Translations under genes and position numbers: made by a program | Assembly (NCBI GenBank): GCA_023630585.1 | Contig: CM042558.1 | Location: forward strand, 8,277,300 to 8,341,299 | From: Cranoglanis bouderius | Lineage: Eukaryota > Chordata > Actinopteri > Siluriformes > Cranoglanididae | Length of the DNA: 64,000 nt | Reading direction: 5' to 3' | The notes under the pieces: generated by a model | The model's input: only the letters and a program-made list of their open reading frames with translations | Told to the model about the DNA's origin: nothing | Databases searched by the model: none | In this document: piece by piece, positions 11,115 through 23,104 of the stretch | How the letters are laid out: every line of letters starts with the position of its first letter | Position numbering within the stretch: the first letter of the stretch is position 1

Positions 11115-12360
11115 AACAAATGAAGTAGTTCCGGAAGGAGCGAAATATTGATCACAATATTGATATTATAATTACATTATATTACTCCGTGCTAGTTGAG
11201 ACACTACCAATAGGGACACTTCTACAAATAAAAATAGTTTAAACAGCAACATGAAAGAATTTGTCTTCTGGTCATTTCCTTAGCAGCGTGACCTGCCCAC
11301 ATGCTTGAAAATTCAGCACAGGCTGAACTCAGCATTCGACCGTTCCAGCTTCGCCTGGATTAGACGAATGATCCGAGCTTCCAGGACTTGTATGTGGCAA
11401 GCTGCCAAGAATAGAAGAATAAATTATGACTATGTTTCATCTTGACGATGAGCAGACAAATAAGCCTTTTAGCGATCGGTCTAAAAATAGGCCAGGAAGA
11501 AGGAAACGGTGTGGATTTCTTGTGGGAACCTTAACTAACCAGGACAGAGGTGCAGTGCATGCAAATGAAGTCTGGTTTCTACCTTTATAAAGAACTACGT
11601 TAGTACTGACAGAGAGAATGGAAGAAGAAGGAGACAGACAGAGATGGACGTACAGCGCCGAGAGAGAAGGAAAGAAAGAAAGAAAGAAATTCTCACGGAT
11701 CCAATTAAATACTTTCTCGTTCAACCCCCAGAGCCTCGTCATTCCCAAAAGGCAGTGGTGATGAGACAGCTGCTGCTGGTGCCATTAAAGCGGTACAGCA
11801 GGAGACATAAAAGGGGGCCGCCGCACGGTCTCGCTGACTTTTGTCTCAAGCACACTGGCATTTTACAAATAACAATGAACGTAATTAAAAAAGCTCTACC
11901 TTCAATCACATAATGCCTATTGTGCTTCCTTTTGTTCAGCCAAACGATTTTGTGTTTGAGGAGAATGCGCGCCGATCTGTGTTTTTCCCGCCACCCGAGC
12001 CTGGTTACTATGCTGGAAGTGCGGTATCTAGGCAGGCGTGCAGGCGTCTGAACGGCACGTGCGGCATACCAATGACGAGCTCGTCACCCCGGAGGAGGGA
12101 GCAGCTGGCCTGGCCTCTCAATTACAATACGAGAGCGAGGGAAAAAAAGAGAGAAGAGCACACAGGGGAAGGAAAGAGGGGGAAAAAACCATCTCTATTC
12201 AGAACAAGGTGCATGTAAATGGGGGCATTAGAGAGGGAAGAGAAATACACGTATTTACAAAACGTGTGAGGAAAACCCACAGAATTCTCCTCTGCAGTGG
12301 CTTCTTCAGGAGTGTGATTTACACTGCAATGCATGCACTTTTAGGAGTTTGCTCCAAATA
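11115..12360. other. Non-coding stretch before the trinucleotide tract
   Basis: No recognised gene. A (GAAA)n run lies at about 11669-11689. The open frame 11644-11913 has no recognisable similarity and no splice-site logic. The frame entering the TAC tract is an artefact of the repeat. Confidence 0.45.
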
Positions 12361-12367
12361 TCATCAG

Positions 12368-12783
12368 TACTACTACTACTACTACTACTGCTACTACTAC
12401 TACTACTACTACTGCTGCTGCTGCTACTACTGCTACTACTATTACTACCACTATTACTACTACTACTACTACCACTATTACAGCTACTACTACTATTACT
12501 ACTACTGCTACTACTACTACTACCTACTATTACTACTACTGCTACTATTACTACTACTATTACTACTACTGCTACTACTACTACTACCTACTATTACTAC
12601 TACTGCTACTATTATTACTACTACTACTACCACTACTATTACTACTACCACTACTATTACTACTACTACCGCTACTATTACTACTACTACTACTACCACT
12701 ACTATTATTACTACTACTACTACTATTACTATTACTACTGCTATTACTATTACTACTGTTATTACTACTACTACTATTACTAC
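12368..12783 (+). repeat. Long interrupted (TAC)n/(TAT/TGC) trinucleotide repeat
   Basis: About 416 bp of TAC units interspersed with TAT, TGC and CAC. Every frame of both strands is open across it, giving artefactual poly-Tyr, poly-Leu and poly-Thr ORFs on plus, and poly-Val/Ser on minus. The pattern of interruptions suggests internal duplications; for instance, one block with CTACCTACTATTACTACTAC recurs near 12520 and 12588. Confidence 0.97.
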
Positions 12784-13068
12784 AGCACTGGCTAAAAGAG
12801 ATTTAGGCATAATGATCATGTGACAATCAACAAGCATCAATGTTTTCTTTTGTAAGCGCCGAAACGTACGTGTTTTCAATGCGTGGTTTTTTTAGATTTT
12901 TTTTTTTTTAACTAGTGCTTTATCTAGAGATTTTTTACTACTCTTATTATCAAAATTGCCGTCACATCATCTCTGTAAACACAAACGCCATTTTCCGGAA
13001 ACCTCCACCAAATAACAAACTGCAAATCTCATCACCTGACCTCCATCTCACTACTTGGATTTCTAATG

Positions 13069-13494
13069 CTGCGTTCGACCAAACATTGCAAACTCCGAAA
13101 ATTCTGACCTCCGACTTGGAATAACCAAACAAAATGCCCCCCTCAATTCGGAATTCCTACTCGGAAACTCGAGACCCTGAATTCCACAAGTGACGTCGAA
13201 TCAACACGGCTGCTCACAGGATGAACAGTAAACGAAATAGCACTTCTCTGCTTTTAAATGAGCTACGCTGTGAATACAAGTATATGCTTTAGAGCAATCA
13301 ACACACAGACATATTCGCTTGTTAAATCTATAACGCTGACTACACAGTTCACTGTGTAAGGAGGAAAATATACATCACTCATCACAATTAGCTGGCTAGA
13401 TTGTTGCTGACGAAAGACGAATACGGACTCGTCCATGGTTCTTCCCCCTCTGCAGCTTGAACGGTGGCGTAATTCCGAGTTAAGTTGAACGCAG
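13069..13494. mobile_element. Non-autonomous element with CTGCGTTC terminal inverted repeats
   Basis: The left end CTGCGTTCGACC and the right end GTTGAACGCAG are imperfect inverted repeats (CTGCGTTC(G/A)A). The interior contains several ACTCGGAA/TTCCGAGT-type inverted motifs and no coding capacity. A partial relative lies at 1362-1545. No convincing target duplication is seen, so the superfamily is open. Confidence 0.6.
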
Positions 13495-13500
13495 AATAAT

Positions 13501-13501
13501 C

Positions 13502-13535
<34 letters not shown>
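13501..13535. repeat. (CA)n microsatellite
   Basis: CA run of about 17 units directly beside the CTGCGTTC-ended element. Confidence 0.95.
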
Positions 13536-13537
<2 letters not shown>

Positions 13538-13539
13538 CT

Positions 13540-14660
13540 GTTCTGCATCACTGGTTCACTACAAACACGCAACGCAAATCTCAGTTCAGTGTAAAGTATA
13601 GCTCTTAGCTAATCACTAGTGATGGTAACAAAATAAACAGTATTGTTGAGAAACAGACTGTACCATGAAAATGTACTGTACTTTTTTTTTAATGAAATAA
13701 ATATATACATAATATATATTAACTATTAATAAATATTAAAGTAAATAAAAGACATGCATCCAAACTGAACCAAAAAGAAACACTCCAAATCAAAAATAAA
13801 AATAGAGGCATCCAAAATTAATCAAAAAACACTTCAAATAACAACTAAATTTGTCAGTGCCTCTCGTACTGTATAATGAGAGTGAACCCTCCTGTCGTTG
13901 TGGATTTTTGCAGATAACCGGTAGTTCCAGCAGTCGGTTATCTGTGCGGATTAATCAGCAAAACCGTTCAGTCGGCCTCTATTTGACAGCCATTGTGCAT
14001 GATATGGATATGAACATGCTAGGAGTGGCAGCAGAGGTAGCAGTGTAACATATTTATAACAGTAACAGATTATGCAGCCAAAGGGCTTTCAGCGCAGTCC
14101 ATATCCCCAGTGCAGCTAAACAGAAGTTGCTGTAGTGTGATTTACAGCGAGTCCTAGCCATTCTACACAAAACTGTATCAGCACTACATAGTTTCTAGTG
14201 CTCATATTTATTTAACAAAAAGAGCATTTTGCTTCTCAAGTACGATCTAATAGTGAAAACACTTAGCCTCTACTTTACTAGCAGCTTAATGATATGCAGG
14301 CTTGACGCTGTAAAAGATCCAGGCTCGCTTAACAGCAATCAAGAGAAAAGGCCTCGGGATGAAACGCCCCCAATGAGTTGAACAATGAAGGCGTACGGTA
14401 CTCAAGATAAGGGCATCTCAAAGCATTTCATTAAAGAAATCCATATAATGTCATTAATGCCAGCCCGGCTCAGCTGACTCGGCGCTTTTCACCTGAGCAG
14501 ACCTGGCTGTCTCCGTCGACCGCCACAACTGAGAAACGAGTGCCATGGCAAACACAAGTGTTTTGGGAAGTAATGAAATGTCTGGAGAGGACACAATGCT
14601 GAAATAATGTTAAGTGATGGCTTCAAGGAGCAGCTATTTCCCATCGAGGTCACACTTGTC
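13540..14660. other. No gene; possible conserved non-coding block at 14290-14610
   Basis: AT-rich sequence to about 14280. It is followed by about 320 bp of balanced, repeat-free sequence that contrasts with the surrounding microsatellites. Conservation cannot be judged from the sequence alone. Confidence 0.3.
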
Positions 14661-14674
14661 AGCCTATTTCAGAG

Positions 14675-14681
<7 letters not shown>

Positions 14682-14743
<62 letters not shown>

Positions 14744-14831
14744 TGTGTAATGCCCTGGGGCTCATGCAGAGTCTCCAAAAATAACCCCTGCTTCTGAAGC
14801 TTTCCACTCAAGCAAGAGTGCAAAAAGCAAC

Positions 14832-14884
<53 letters not shown>
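14682..14884. repeat. (GA)n at 14682-14740 and (CA)n at 14840-14884
   Basis: Two long dinucleotide tracts separated by 100 bp of ordinary sequence. Confidence 0.96.
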
Positions 14885-14886
<2 letters not shown>

Positions 14887-14958
14887 TCCCTTACAAATGC
14901 TTGGCCTACATTTTTCAGTGAGCTGCAAAACATGCTATGCAGTAACAAATGAATGGAT

Positions 14959-15231
14959 ATACACTCTCTGGCCACTTTAATAGGAATACCGGAGCAGAAA
15001 CTGCTGATCTCCTGGGATTTTCACGCACAACATGGTGGAAAAAACAAAAATCATCCAGTCAGAGTTATACACTTATGCAAGAGGAGAAAGGTCATAGGAA
15101 ATGGCCAGACTGGTTCAAATAACCATGCTTTACAACCGTTATGGACAACATGTCCATAAGGATAGGGCTATGACAACAGAAAACAACATCAGGTCCTGTC
15201 AGCCAAGAGCAAGAAATTGCAAAGAGACTAC

Positions 15232-15232
<1 letters not shown>
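14959..15232 (+). pseudogene. 5' fragment of a Tc1-like transposon (transposase N-terminal remnant)
   Basis: The left terminal region CTGGCCACTTTAATAGG is followed by CTGCTGATCTCCTGGGATTT TCACGCACAAC and GAAATGGCCAGACTGGTTC, which reads RMARLV.. in frame. I recognise this order from a widespread fish Tc1-like family. Only the helix-turn-helix part of the transposase is present; a poly-A run (15233-15263) replaces the rest. A piece from further downstream in the same family is found at 56755-56945. Confidence 0.7.
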
Positions 15233-15263
<31 letters not shown>

Positions 15264-15266
<3 letters not shown>

Positions 15267-15915
15267 TCAGTGAGTGCATATGGACAATCTGAAATCCTCT
15301 CCTCTTCTCCCCTCCTGCCCATTTGTTTGGCTTCAGGCTGCCAAAGTCTTACATCTTAACCTAAAATTCATCTCATTAGCAAAGCCCAAGCTCCAAAACA
15401 GTTCATGCTTTACTTCCTCCCAGGGATCAAAGTGAATTATTACAGGCAGCTGATAAGAGTGAAATGTAAACCAACAGGCCACACAGGCTCGGCTCGTCTC
15501 GTCTGTTACCCTCGTACACGCTCGCATGGTAATGCCGTTTCCTAAAAACTCGCTGCTGGAGAGAAAGCGAAAAAATAAATATATATATATTTACAAGAGG
15601 AGAGAAAGAGAAGGATTCGGGGCATTCAGAAATGTGTTTATTCGGCACCTGGATGCTTCCAGAGTAGTGATCCGATGTGGAAATTCAGGAAACTGCATGA
15701 CCTCTGCGTTGAAGTATAGCTAGCGCAGCACGTCCGAATGCATAACAATGCCGTCCTGGTGTGAAGTTCAGAGCCATACGGACAGACAGACTGACGCAAC
15801 ACGCTGGCTAAGCTCAGCTGGACTGGCCTGCATTATGCATAGGGTCTTTCCATACACTTTTCGCATGTACGCACACACATACATGCACGTATTAACATAT
15901 AAACACACACACACA
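15264..15915. other. No gene recognised
   Basis: Unique-looking sequence with several short open frames and a (TA)n run near 15580-15592. Nothing supports an exon. Confidence 0.45.
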
Positions 15916-15918
15916 TGC

Positions 15919-15957
15919 AAAACAAACAAACAAACAAACAAACAAACAAACAAAAAA
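15919..15957. repeat. (CAAA)n microsatellite
   Basis: About eight AACA units followed by a poly-A stretch. Confidence 0.95.
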
Positions 15958-16103
15958 ACGTTTGCACACAGGGAAACTTTACATTTAAAAAAAAAAAAAA
16001 AATTTAACATTTTTATTTTCATGTAAAACGCCACATCATCGATTACTTGACAGGCCACACAACAGTATGTCTCATTCATGCTGTGCTTGTGCAGTTCAAT
16101 ACG

Positions 16104-16106
<3 letters not shown>

Positions 16107-16160
<54 letters not shown>
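16107..16160. repeat. (CA)n microsatellite
   Basis: Uninterrupted CA run of about 27 units. Confidence 0.97.
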
Positions 16161-16163
<3 letters not shown>

Positions 16164-16696
16164 GTCAGCAAGGCAACTGGCTTCTTATACCATACTATTA
16201 CTATTTCACGTTGTTACAGTGTCAGTGTCACCAATAAAACACAGATTAAAATTAGTTTCCGTCTATTACCATTTTTTTTTTTTTACCTGATCATGTTCCT
16301 AACTCCAGTGGTTCTTGTCCCTGTTGTGTTCCGGCTGTGACTCTCCAGAAATCTCACAACCCCATCCCTCTGGACTTGTCCTAAATCTCACTACAGTATC
16401 CTCTGCTTCTCCGGATGTGGACTGCACTGAACACCCTTCAGCCGTGTAATCCTGTACTGTTACATTGCTACCTCTGTCATGGCTCTTAGCATGATCGTAA
16501 CTTTATCATACACAACAGGAGGACATCACATCGCTCACATAACTAAACAAACGACTTCATTTTCTTTTCGATATCATGCTGTATTTTCTCACAGCCACTC
16601 TCTTCTCTTTCATCAAACAACAACAGCGTGATAAGTACTGACAGTGTGATAAGTACTGATGAGAGAAGTTATGGGGGGAAAAAAAATCCGACGATA

Positions 16697-17050
16697 CAGT
16701 CAGGTCAATAAGTATTTGGACAGTGGCGCAATGTTTATGATTTTGCCTCTGTACACCACCACAATGGATTTGATCACAATGAAGCAATCAAGATGTGATT
16801 GAAGTGTAGACTTTCAGCTTTAATTCAAGGGGTTTAACAAGAATATTGCATTGACCATGTAGGAATTACGGCCGTTTATTTTTTACAGAGCCCCGCCTCC
16901 ATTTTCACAGGCTCAGAAGTAATTGGACAGCTGACTGATAAACAGTTTCGTGGCCAGGTCTGGCCTGTTTCCTCGTTATTTCGTGACGAATTAAGGAGAT
17001 AAAACGTCTGGAGTTGATTCCAAGTGTTGAATTCGCATTTGGTAGCTGTT
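16697..17050 (+). mobile_element. Partial DNA transposon with CAGTCAGGTC(A)ATAAGTATTT end
   Basis: A TA (16695-16696) precedes CAGTCAGGTCAATAAGTATT and TGGACAGTG. This is followed by TTTTGCCTCTGTACACCACC, TTCAGCTTTAATTCAAGGGG and AAGTAATTGGACAGCTGA. I recognise this as the terminal region of a high-copy fish DNA transposon. The transposase region and right end are missing, and the match ends near 17000-17050. Confidence 0.6.
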
Positions 17051-17485
17051 CTTGGGAGCTCTCAATATTTTCCTAAGAAATAAAGACAATAAGAGATTGA
17101 TTTTTTTTTTGTTTTGTTTTGTTTCCTGTTGGTCATGCAGAGACTTCTGTACTATTTTTTTTTTTTTTAATTTTAATGTTTGATCAATAAATATAGTGAC
17201 ACTGTGAAACATGATATTTTAGTCTGGGCTATCATACAGTGAAAATATCAAGCTAACGTTACAAACTTATCTTTATACAGGTTTGTGTAATGTTTGAGAG
17301 GGTCAAGACTAGCAGTAAACACTGCAGCGGAGCAGGACAAAGACTGTAAGTGGGCAGGGCTGGAAATACTGTATTTTGCTACAGGGAAATGACTGGTGTC
17401 ATCTTGGCAAGACTCTGTGCTGTGATCACCCTCATTTACTAATCATGATTTAGTGCAGCACCAGGAGACACGATTAAGCCCTACA

Positions 17486-17487
<2 letters not shown>

Positions 17488-17526
<39 letters not shown>
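17488..17526. repeat. (CA)n microsatellite
   Basis: CA run of about 19 units. Confidence 0.96.
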
Positions 17527-17531
<5 letters not shown>

Positions 17532-17871
17532 ATAACGACATTAACTAGAGCGAGCGCTTGTTAATGGACCGATCATTTAATGGACAGATCTTCCGTGAGA
17601 ATATTTTATGCCTATTTGTTTACGCCTAATAAATGGTATTTAGGTCTTTTGAAAAAAATAATAATAATCCATAATTATCCATAGCACAAGCTATACTTTG
17701 CACGTGTTATTATATATGTGCTTTCATTTAACATTACTCGTGTTGCTTTTTCACAGGGCCAGTAACACAAGTGTCCATAACCGCTTCATGTGAGCGTCGA
17801 GGTGATCCAGGATATGGACGACACAACGTTCACGCCAAATCACCACAACATCTGGAAAAACTAGGTTTACT

Positions 17872-17874
<3 letters not shown>

Positions 17875-17939
<65 letters not shown>
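17875..17939. repeat. (CA)n microsatellite
   Basis: CA run with one CATA interruption, about 32 units. Confidence 0.96.
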
Positions 17940-18308
17940 TGCCAGTTTTCCAGAAGACAGCCTGGATGATCCCAACAGGGTGGAGCGGAGAACGCAGAAC
18001 ACAGGCTTGCTTAACTATTGTAGCAAATTTGTTTGCAAATCTGAGAAAAGAAAAATGTTAGGATGAGGTTAGGGCTAAAAACAGATCGCTGTGATCTCTC
18101 TCTCTTTCTCTCTCTCTTTCAGAGTATGGCTCACCTCAGACTGACCCACATCTTCATTTACACACAACCGACCTAGCATGCATGCTGACATAAATGAAGA
18201 CAGAAGAACATACAGGCAGAGCATACCTTTCTCCCTCTCCATACAGGTACAGGTTGATTTAGGGTCATAGCTGACAGGCTATTTATCAAACTGCTTTGAG
18301 AGAATTCG

Positions 18309-18338
18309 ACAGACAGACAGACAGACAGAGAGAGAGAG
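18309..18338. repeat. (GACA)n(GA)n microsatellite
   Basis: Five GACA units pass into a GA run. A CA tract follows 360 bp downstream (about 18698-18722). Confidence 0.93.
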
Positions 18339-18359
18339 GGAGAAAGAGAGCACATCATT

Positions 18360-19440
18360 GCCGTTGCCCGCTAACCTTGACCTTTTGCAGCCGACTGAGA
18401 ATTTATTACGGATCTCTCACTCTCTCCTTGGATCACGCGTGAGAAAAAGCGCAGCAGAGCGGCTGTGTGTGTTACGATGAGAAATCCCTGACGCCAGATC
18501 TATATAGAAGCTTCCAGAACATTCAGCCCATGACTGGAGTGAGAACAAAGAGTGTAGAGTCTAATCATCATCCTCATCATCATCATCATCAACAACAACA
18601 CTTGCAGTTAATAAATGTGCATGAAAAAAAAATATACTGTGACCTCGATTCTAATGAAATACACCTAAAGTAGGGGGGAAAAGAGCCTCTATTTTACACA
18701 CACACACACACACGCACACACATACACTGTGTGAACAAAGAGGAGCTCTGTTTCTCATAACGCACATGCTTGGTGGAGGACTGTATTAGGTTAGTGTTGC
18801 TTTAAGCGCACAGCACATTTTTCAGGCGCCTTCCGCTGTTTGGCTTTCAAGCCAGGGCTGAAGACAGATGATCCTGTTGACAGCAGAGCTTCATTACGGA
18901 ACAGGCTGGTACAAGTGAAGGGAGTGGCCGCTTTCCCCCCCCCCGCCACAATACACCCCCCACCCCCCCAAAAAAAAACCCTGAACGCCAACAACCCCCT
19001 CCCCCCACCGCACACATAAACACACACCTCAGTCTCGAAGTGCCTGTCCGTGCACATGAAAGACCCGCCATGCCACAAAGGCCAACAACAACAACATAAA
19101 ATCCCCCCGCATGACACGTCGTCCTATGGCGTCTCGAACCGGCAGGCCTGGGAAAGTGAATTCCTACGTTAGGGCTATGAAACCTAAACTCAAAAGTAGC
19201 TACGACCAGTTTTGCGTCCTGTCGCGCAGATCGTGTTAATTACACTGAATGTGAAATGCTCAGGTCTGCACAAAAGACAGAGGTTTCGTGTTACTGCAAC
19301 AGGCGTTAGCTGAGAACCAGTTAGGTTTGGGAAAGGAGCGATTTGTGTGGCGGAGCATTTAAATATTGCAGTAAACAACTAGGACTGGATGATAACCTGA
19401 TAAATTATGTCACGCATATGTAGCATCTTACATATATTTA
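18360..19440. other. No gene; homopyrimidine C-rich block at 18936-19010
   Basis: Noncoding by appearance. The C-runs near 18936-18969 and 19004-19010 make an unusual G-rich minus strand that produces a spurious glycine-rich frame. Short CA and CAT/CAA runs occur at 18568-18600 and 18698-18722. Confidence 0.45.
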
Positions 19441-19444
19441 AGTT

Positions 19445-19757
19445 TCGGTTTCTGTCGCGGGGAGCCTGGAGCCTATCCCAGGGGACTTGGGGCACAAGGC
19501 GGGGGACACCCTGGACAGGGTGCCCACCCATCGCAGGGCACAATCACACACTCATTCACACACTACAGACTATTTGGAAATGCCAATCAGCCTACAATGC
19601 ATGTTTTTGGACTGGAGGAGGAAACCGGAGTACCCGGAGGAAACCCCCAAAGCACGGGTAGTGCACGTAGGCTCTGCGTACACAGGGCGGAGGCATGATT
19701 CGAACCACCAATCCCAGATGTGTGAGGCAGACGTGCTAACCAAGCAGCCACCGTGCC
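19445..19757 (-). repeat. Full-length DANA/mermaid-like SINE
   Basis: On the minus strand the tRNA-like head (about 19757-19680) has GCACGGTGGCTGCTTGGTTA with an A-box-like core and GGTTCGAATC at 19707-19698 as B box. It is followed by the CCTCCGGGTACTCCGGTTTC block, the TCCAAAAACATGCATTGTAG block, TGATTGGCATTTCC and the 3' CCTGTCCAGGGTGTCCC region. This is the best preserved of the three copies here and defines the family for the window. Confidence 0.85.
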
Positions 19758-19759
19758 CT

Positions 19760-20880
19760 CCAAAACGTGCAACATTTTCATATCTATGCACAGGGATGTG
19801 AATAGAGTTTCTTTCCTGTCCTGTTTCTATTCTAATGCTGTTGTGTGTTGATGAACGTGATCATTAATAATAAACGACAAAACAGTATCCTAGGCTCCTC
19901 TCCTTATTACCTCTTGCTTGTCATTCATCCAACAAATGGGATTGAAAAGCCCCCACCACCACCACCACACTGTGAATGGCGACTGACTCCTGTTACTCAG
20001 GATCCCATTAGCATTGGGTTACATGACCCAATGCAGAGAAAACCAAACAGACAGTGGAAACAGATCGGTGTAGCCGGAGACTGGCTAATCACGGTCGAGT
20101 GACATTTTTTGGGCTACATACGTTCCTAAAAGGAGACATACTGTATGTGTGTGTGTGTATAATATATATATATTATATATATATAAATAAAATGCCCTAT
20201 CATGCTAAGAAAATAAAGAGTCTTCAAACACTGTATCCCTTTTCCCACCCCAAAGCTCTACCCATCCTCCGTGGATTTGGAGCTGATCATCTCACACAAG
20301 CCCACAGAACACTCCACACATAGCAGCCAGCCTAATTAGGATGATTTATTCACATAAGCGTTCATTTCACCAAGCGGCTGAACAATAGCCAGATTCCTGC
20401 TCGCATGGATAGAGTTGAAGTAAGCCATGTCGTTTATCAAGATGTACTCCTGATTGCAGTCGACGAGCGACGCGGCACATCGTTTACATCTAATCCGAAA
20501 GGGGCAAAACAGTTTATTTAAGCACTTTGTGTGCAAATGAAAGAGTCTGACACTGTGATCGTTTCAATGGGACCAAGCATGTCGAGAGAAGACACTGCAC
20601 CATAGCTGCAGTAAAAAAAAATAAATAAAAAAATAAAAAAAAAACACTGGCATGGTATTAGTAAGCGAGGAAAGACATGGATCAGGGGATTGGTCCAAAG
20701 TGACGGGCCTCAGTTGGAACCGAGCGCTTGAAAGCTTATCATACTGTAGCAGAAATGATCAACGTATGAAAAAACAAGTCGAACTCGATGCTAACGGTGT
20801 CAAAACATACGTCTCCACCACCAAGTCGTCTAGGCCTATTGTATTCACTTAAAATATGTTTCAAACAGGAAGGAAGCTAT
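19760..20880. other. No gene recognised
   Basis: Contains a short palindromic AT run at 20158-20190 (TATAATATATATATATTA) and A-rich sequence at 20611-20644. No supported exon. Confidence 0.45.
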
Positions 20881-20889
20881 TGAAGAAAA

Positions 20890-21060
20890 ACTATATCAGA
20901 CATTTGACCTTGCTGTGACCTTGACCCTGTCTGGATCAATTCCAAACTCTAATCAGGTTATCTGATGTGTGCAGTGATAATTCCTTATAAATCCTACAAA
21001 TATTCAACCACTCGTCACTGAGATATCACACTAGCGAGGCTCTCTAATGGACAGATGGCC
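20890..21060. repeat. Possible interspersed repeat with GTGACCTTGACC motif
   Basis: TTGACCTTGCTGTGACCTTG and CACTGAGATATCACACTAGC with AGGCTCTCTAATGGACAGAT resemble blocks of a widespread fish repeat. No second copy lies in this window, so the call rests on recognition only. Confidence 0.3.
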
Positions 21061-21255
21061 AACGGACTCCAACCATCACGGCTTCTGTGGCAGATGCAGT
21101 CACGTGACGGAACGATGAAAACAAAACGTTTAAAGACGATTCGACAGAGAAGTGTGTGTTTATTCTGCACTTCGTTTACCAAACAGATGTATTCAGAGTC
21201 TTTAGTCAAATGTGGTAACATGAAGTGTTACTATGAAACAAAACATAACCTTTAA

Positions 21256-21843
21256 AGTCCCCATGAAATCAAAATTGACGTTTTGTGGCTTTTAGTATGA
21301 ATGTGTCAGCCTTAAGATTATCTATAAGCCAGTGAGCTCCAAAACAATGGCAACATTCGCATTTACAAGATTTCAAAAATCGCATTCAAAATTTACAGTC
21401 TCTCTCTACCACCGATACGGATCAACTGTTTTGATGACATCGTTCCGCACTTCAGCTTCTCTGCCCAATCAAATGCTTTCTAGAATCTGAAATGTCTCGC
21501 CCCCAATCATATCAGCAAGTACGGGTTGTAAATGTTTCTTTGGCTGTTCGAATGCGCGTTTCATTCAGTTTCCCAACTGTATGTTGGTTAAAAAGGAAAC
21601 GGCTTGAATTCATTCACTTTGAAGACGGAGGTATTTGTGCCAGCTCACGGCTTTGTGACAGGCATTTTTCCACGGTACTAACTGTCAAGTACGGGTTAGC
21701 CCGGGCTGGAAGGTAAAACGCTACTGGCTATTTAAAAAGGGGGAGGGGCCGCTTGATCTGTCCCACCCTGACTCCCCGTTTCAGTGGAAATTACGTCAAC
21801 ACATCGAATAACGCTGCGCTTTTCAAGACACTTCACGGGAACT
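21256..21843 (+). mobile_element. Complete 588-bp TTAA-flanked non-autonomous DNA transposon
   Basis: The ends AGTCCCCATGAAATC and (inverted) AGTTCCCGTGAAGTG are matching terminal repeats. Each abuts a TTAA (21252-21255 and 21844-21847), the target duplication used by piggyBac and also by Kolobok elements. The interior has no transposase. An inverted, truncated copy is at 2835-3114, sharing the first 250 bp. Confidence 0.8.
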
Positions 21844-21849
21844 TTAATA

Positions 21850-22925
21850 TGTCGCACTTGTACTCGTGAACTAATCATTAATCGTTAAGCGTTAAAAGGT
21901 AACTCTTATCACCATTCAGTCTTGTTATTTGCTCACCCAAAACTTTGTAAGCAAGAAATTTTATGTAGCTAGACATTTACAAATGGCAATGTCGGAGAGC
22001 CACCTATAAAAACGTGAGGAGGGATCAGCGGGTGTACCAGCGGCTCAGGATCATAACACGCAGATGTTTCTTTGCATGGATGTAGCATCGTTTCCTTGTA
22101 AAGCTATCCTCTCCAAGCTTCCTCCGGCAGCCTGCGATCAATAATTCAAAGTGGCGCATGAGACAAGGTCACATTTCAGCACAGCTGACTGGAGTGAGCC
22201 GCTACACACAGACAGGAGTGCAGACGACCAGGAGCCTAAAGGAGTACAGATCGATGATTATTCCATCCTAACACCCGAGTAGCCGGAAATCGGCACCCGT
22301 TATTAAAAAGTGTCTTAGAAGAAACTGCTTAGGGCTAAGATAAAGCTAGATCATGGTGTGCCACTAAAGGAAAAAGAAAAGAAAAAAAAAAAAGAAACAT
22401 GGAGGAAGATTTCTGCTTCAGATTACCTGATTAAGCAAACTTCTGACATTGAGCCTTGGCTGGATTAGGAGGGAAAAACATCTGCGCTGTGAAGACTAAT
22501 CTCATGATATTGCACTCCTACACTGCTTGCTCAATGGTATCTGGAGCCCGGTAGAAACGTAAGCACTGGGAAGTGTGGGGAAGTTTGGAGTTACTGTAGC
22601 TTCTTTTTAACAGACTTGGATGTAAAGATCATCTCTGTTAATGAACCCTGTGTCTTAGCTGCCATGACCGTGGCTCTGAAGTGAAGGGAAGAGGCTGGGT
22701 TTTATAGTTTTATAAGCTGGGCAGGTCCAAACAGCACTCCTCCTTTCGCTGCTCAAGCATGATGTATAATATGCATGGGACACACTCAAACATGTCTGCT
22801 CTGCAAGAAACAAAGACGTGTAAGGAGAGGGCTAAGCCTCTCTGAGAAATTACAGTATTTGATGTATAACAGCACTCCTGGATACCAGATTAAAAGCAGC
22901 TACATACAACAGGCACACAGACTAC
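21850..22925. other. No gene recognised
   Basis: Mixed-composition sequence without simple repeats beyond an A-rich run at 22371-22395. Confidence 0.45.
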
Positions 22926-23104
22926 CAGGGATGCATCGATACTGATACTGATACTGATGTTGATGTCACCAATACCATGTGATTCAATGTGTACTTTGTT
23001 GCACTAATGAACAGGCGATCTGGACGTATTCCACGAATAGTAATTGCAATCAAAGCAAAGCAGACTGCGATAATATCAATAGAAGGAACTACTGCATCTT
23101 ATTA

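Noticed and set aside
12038..12823. 261-codon ORF and overlapping poly-Leu, poly-Thr and poly-Val frames
   Set aside because: Produced by the TAC trinucleotide tract; no start context or similarity outside the repeat.
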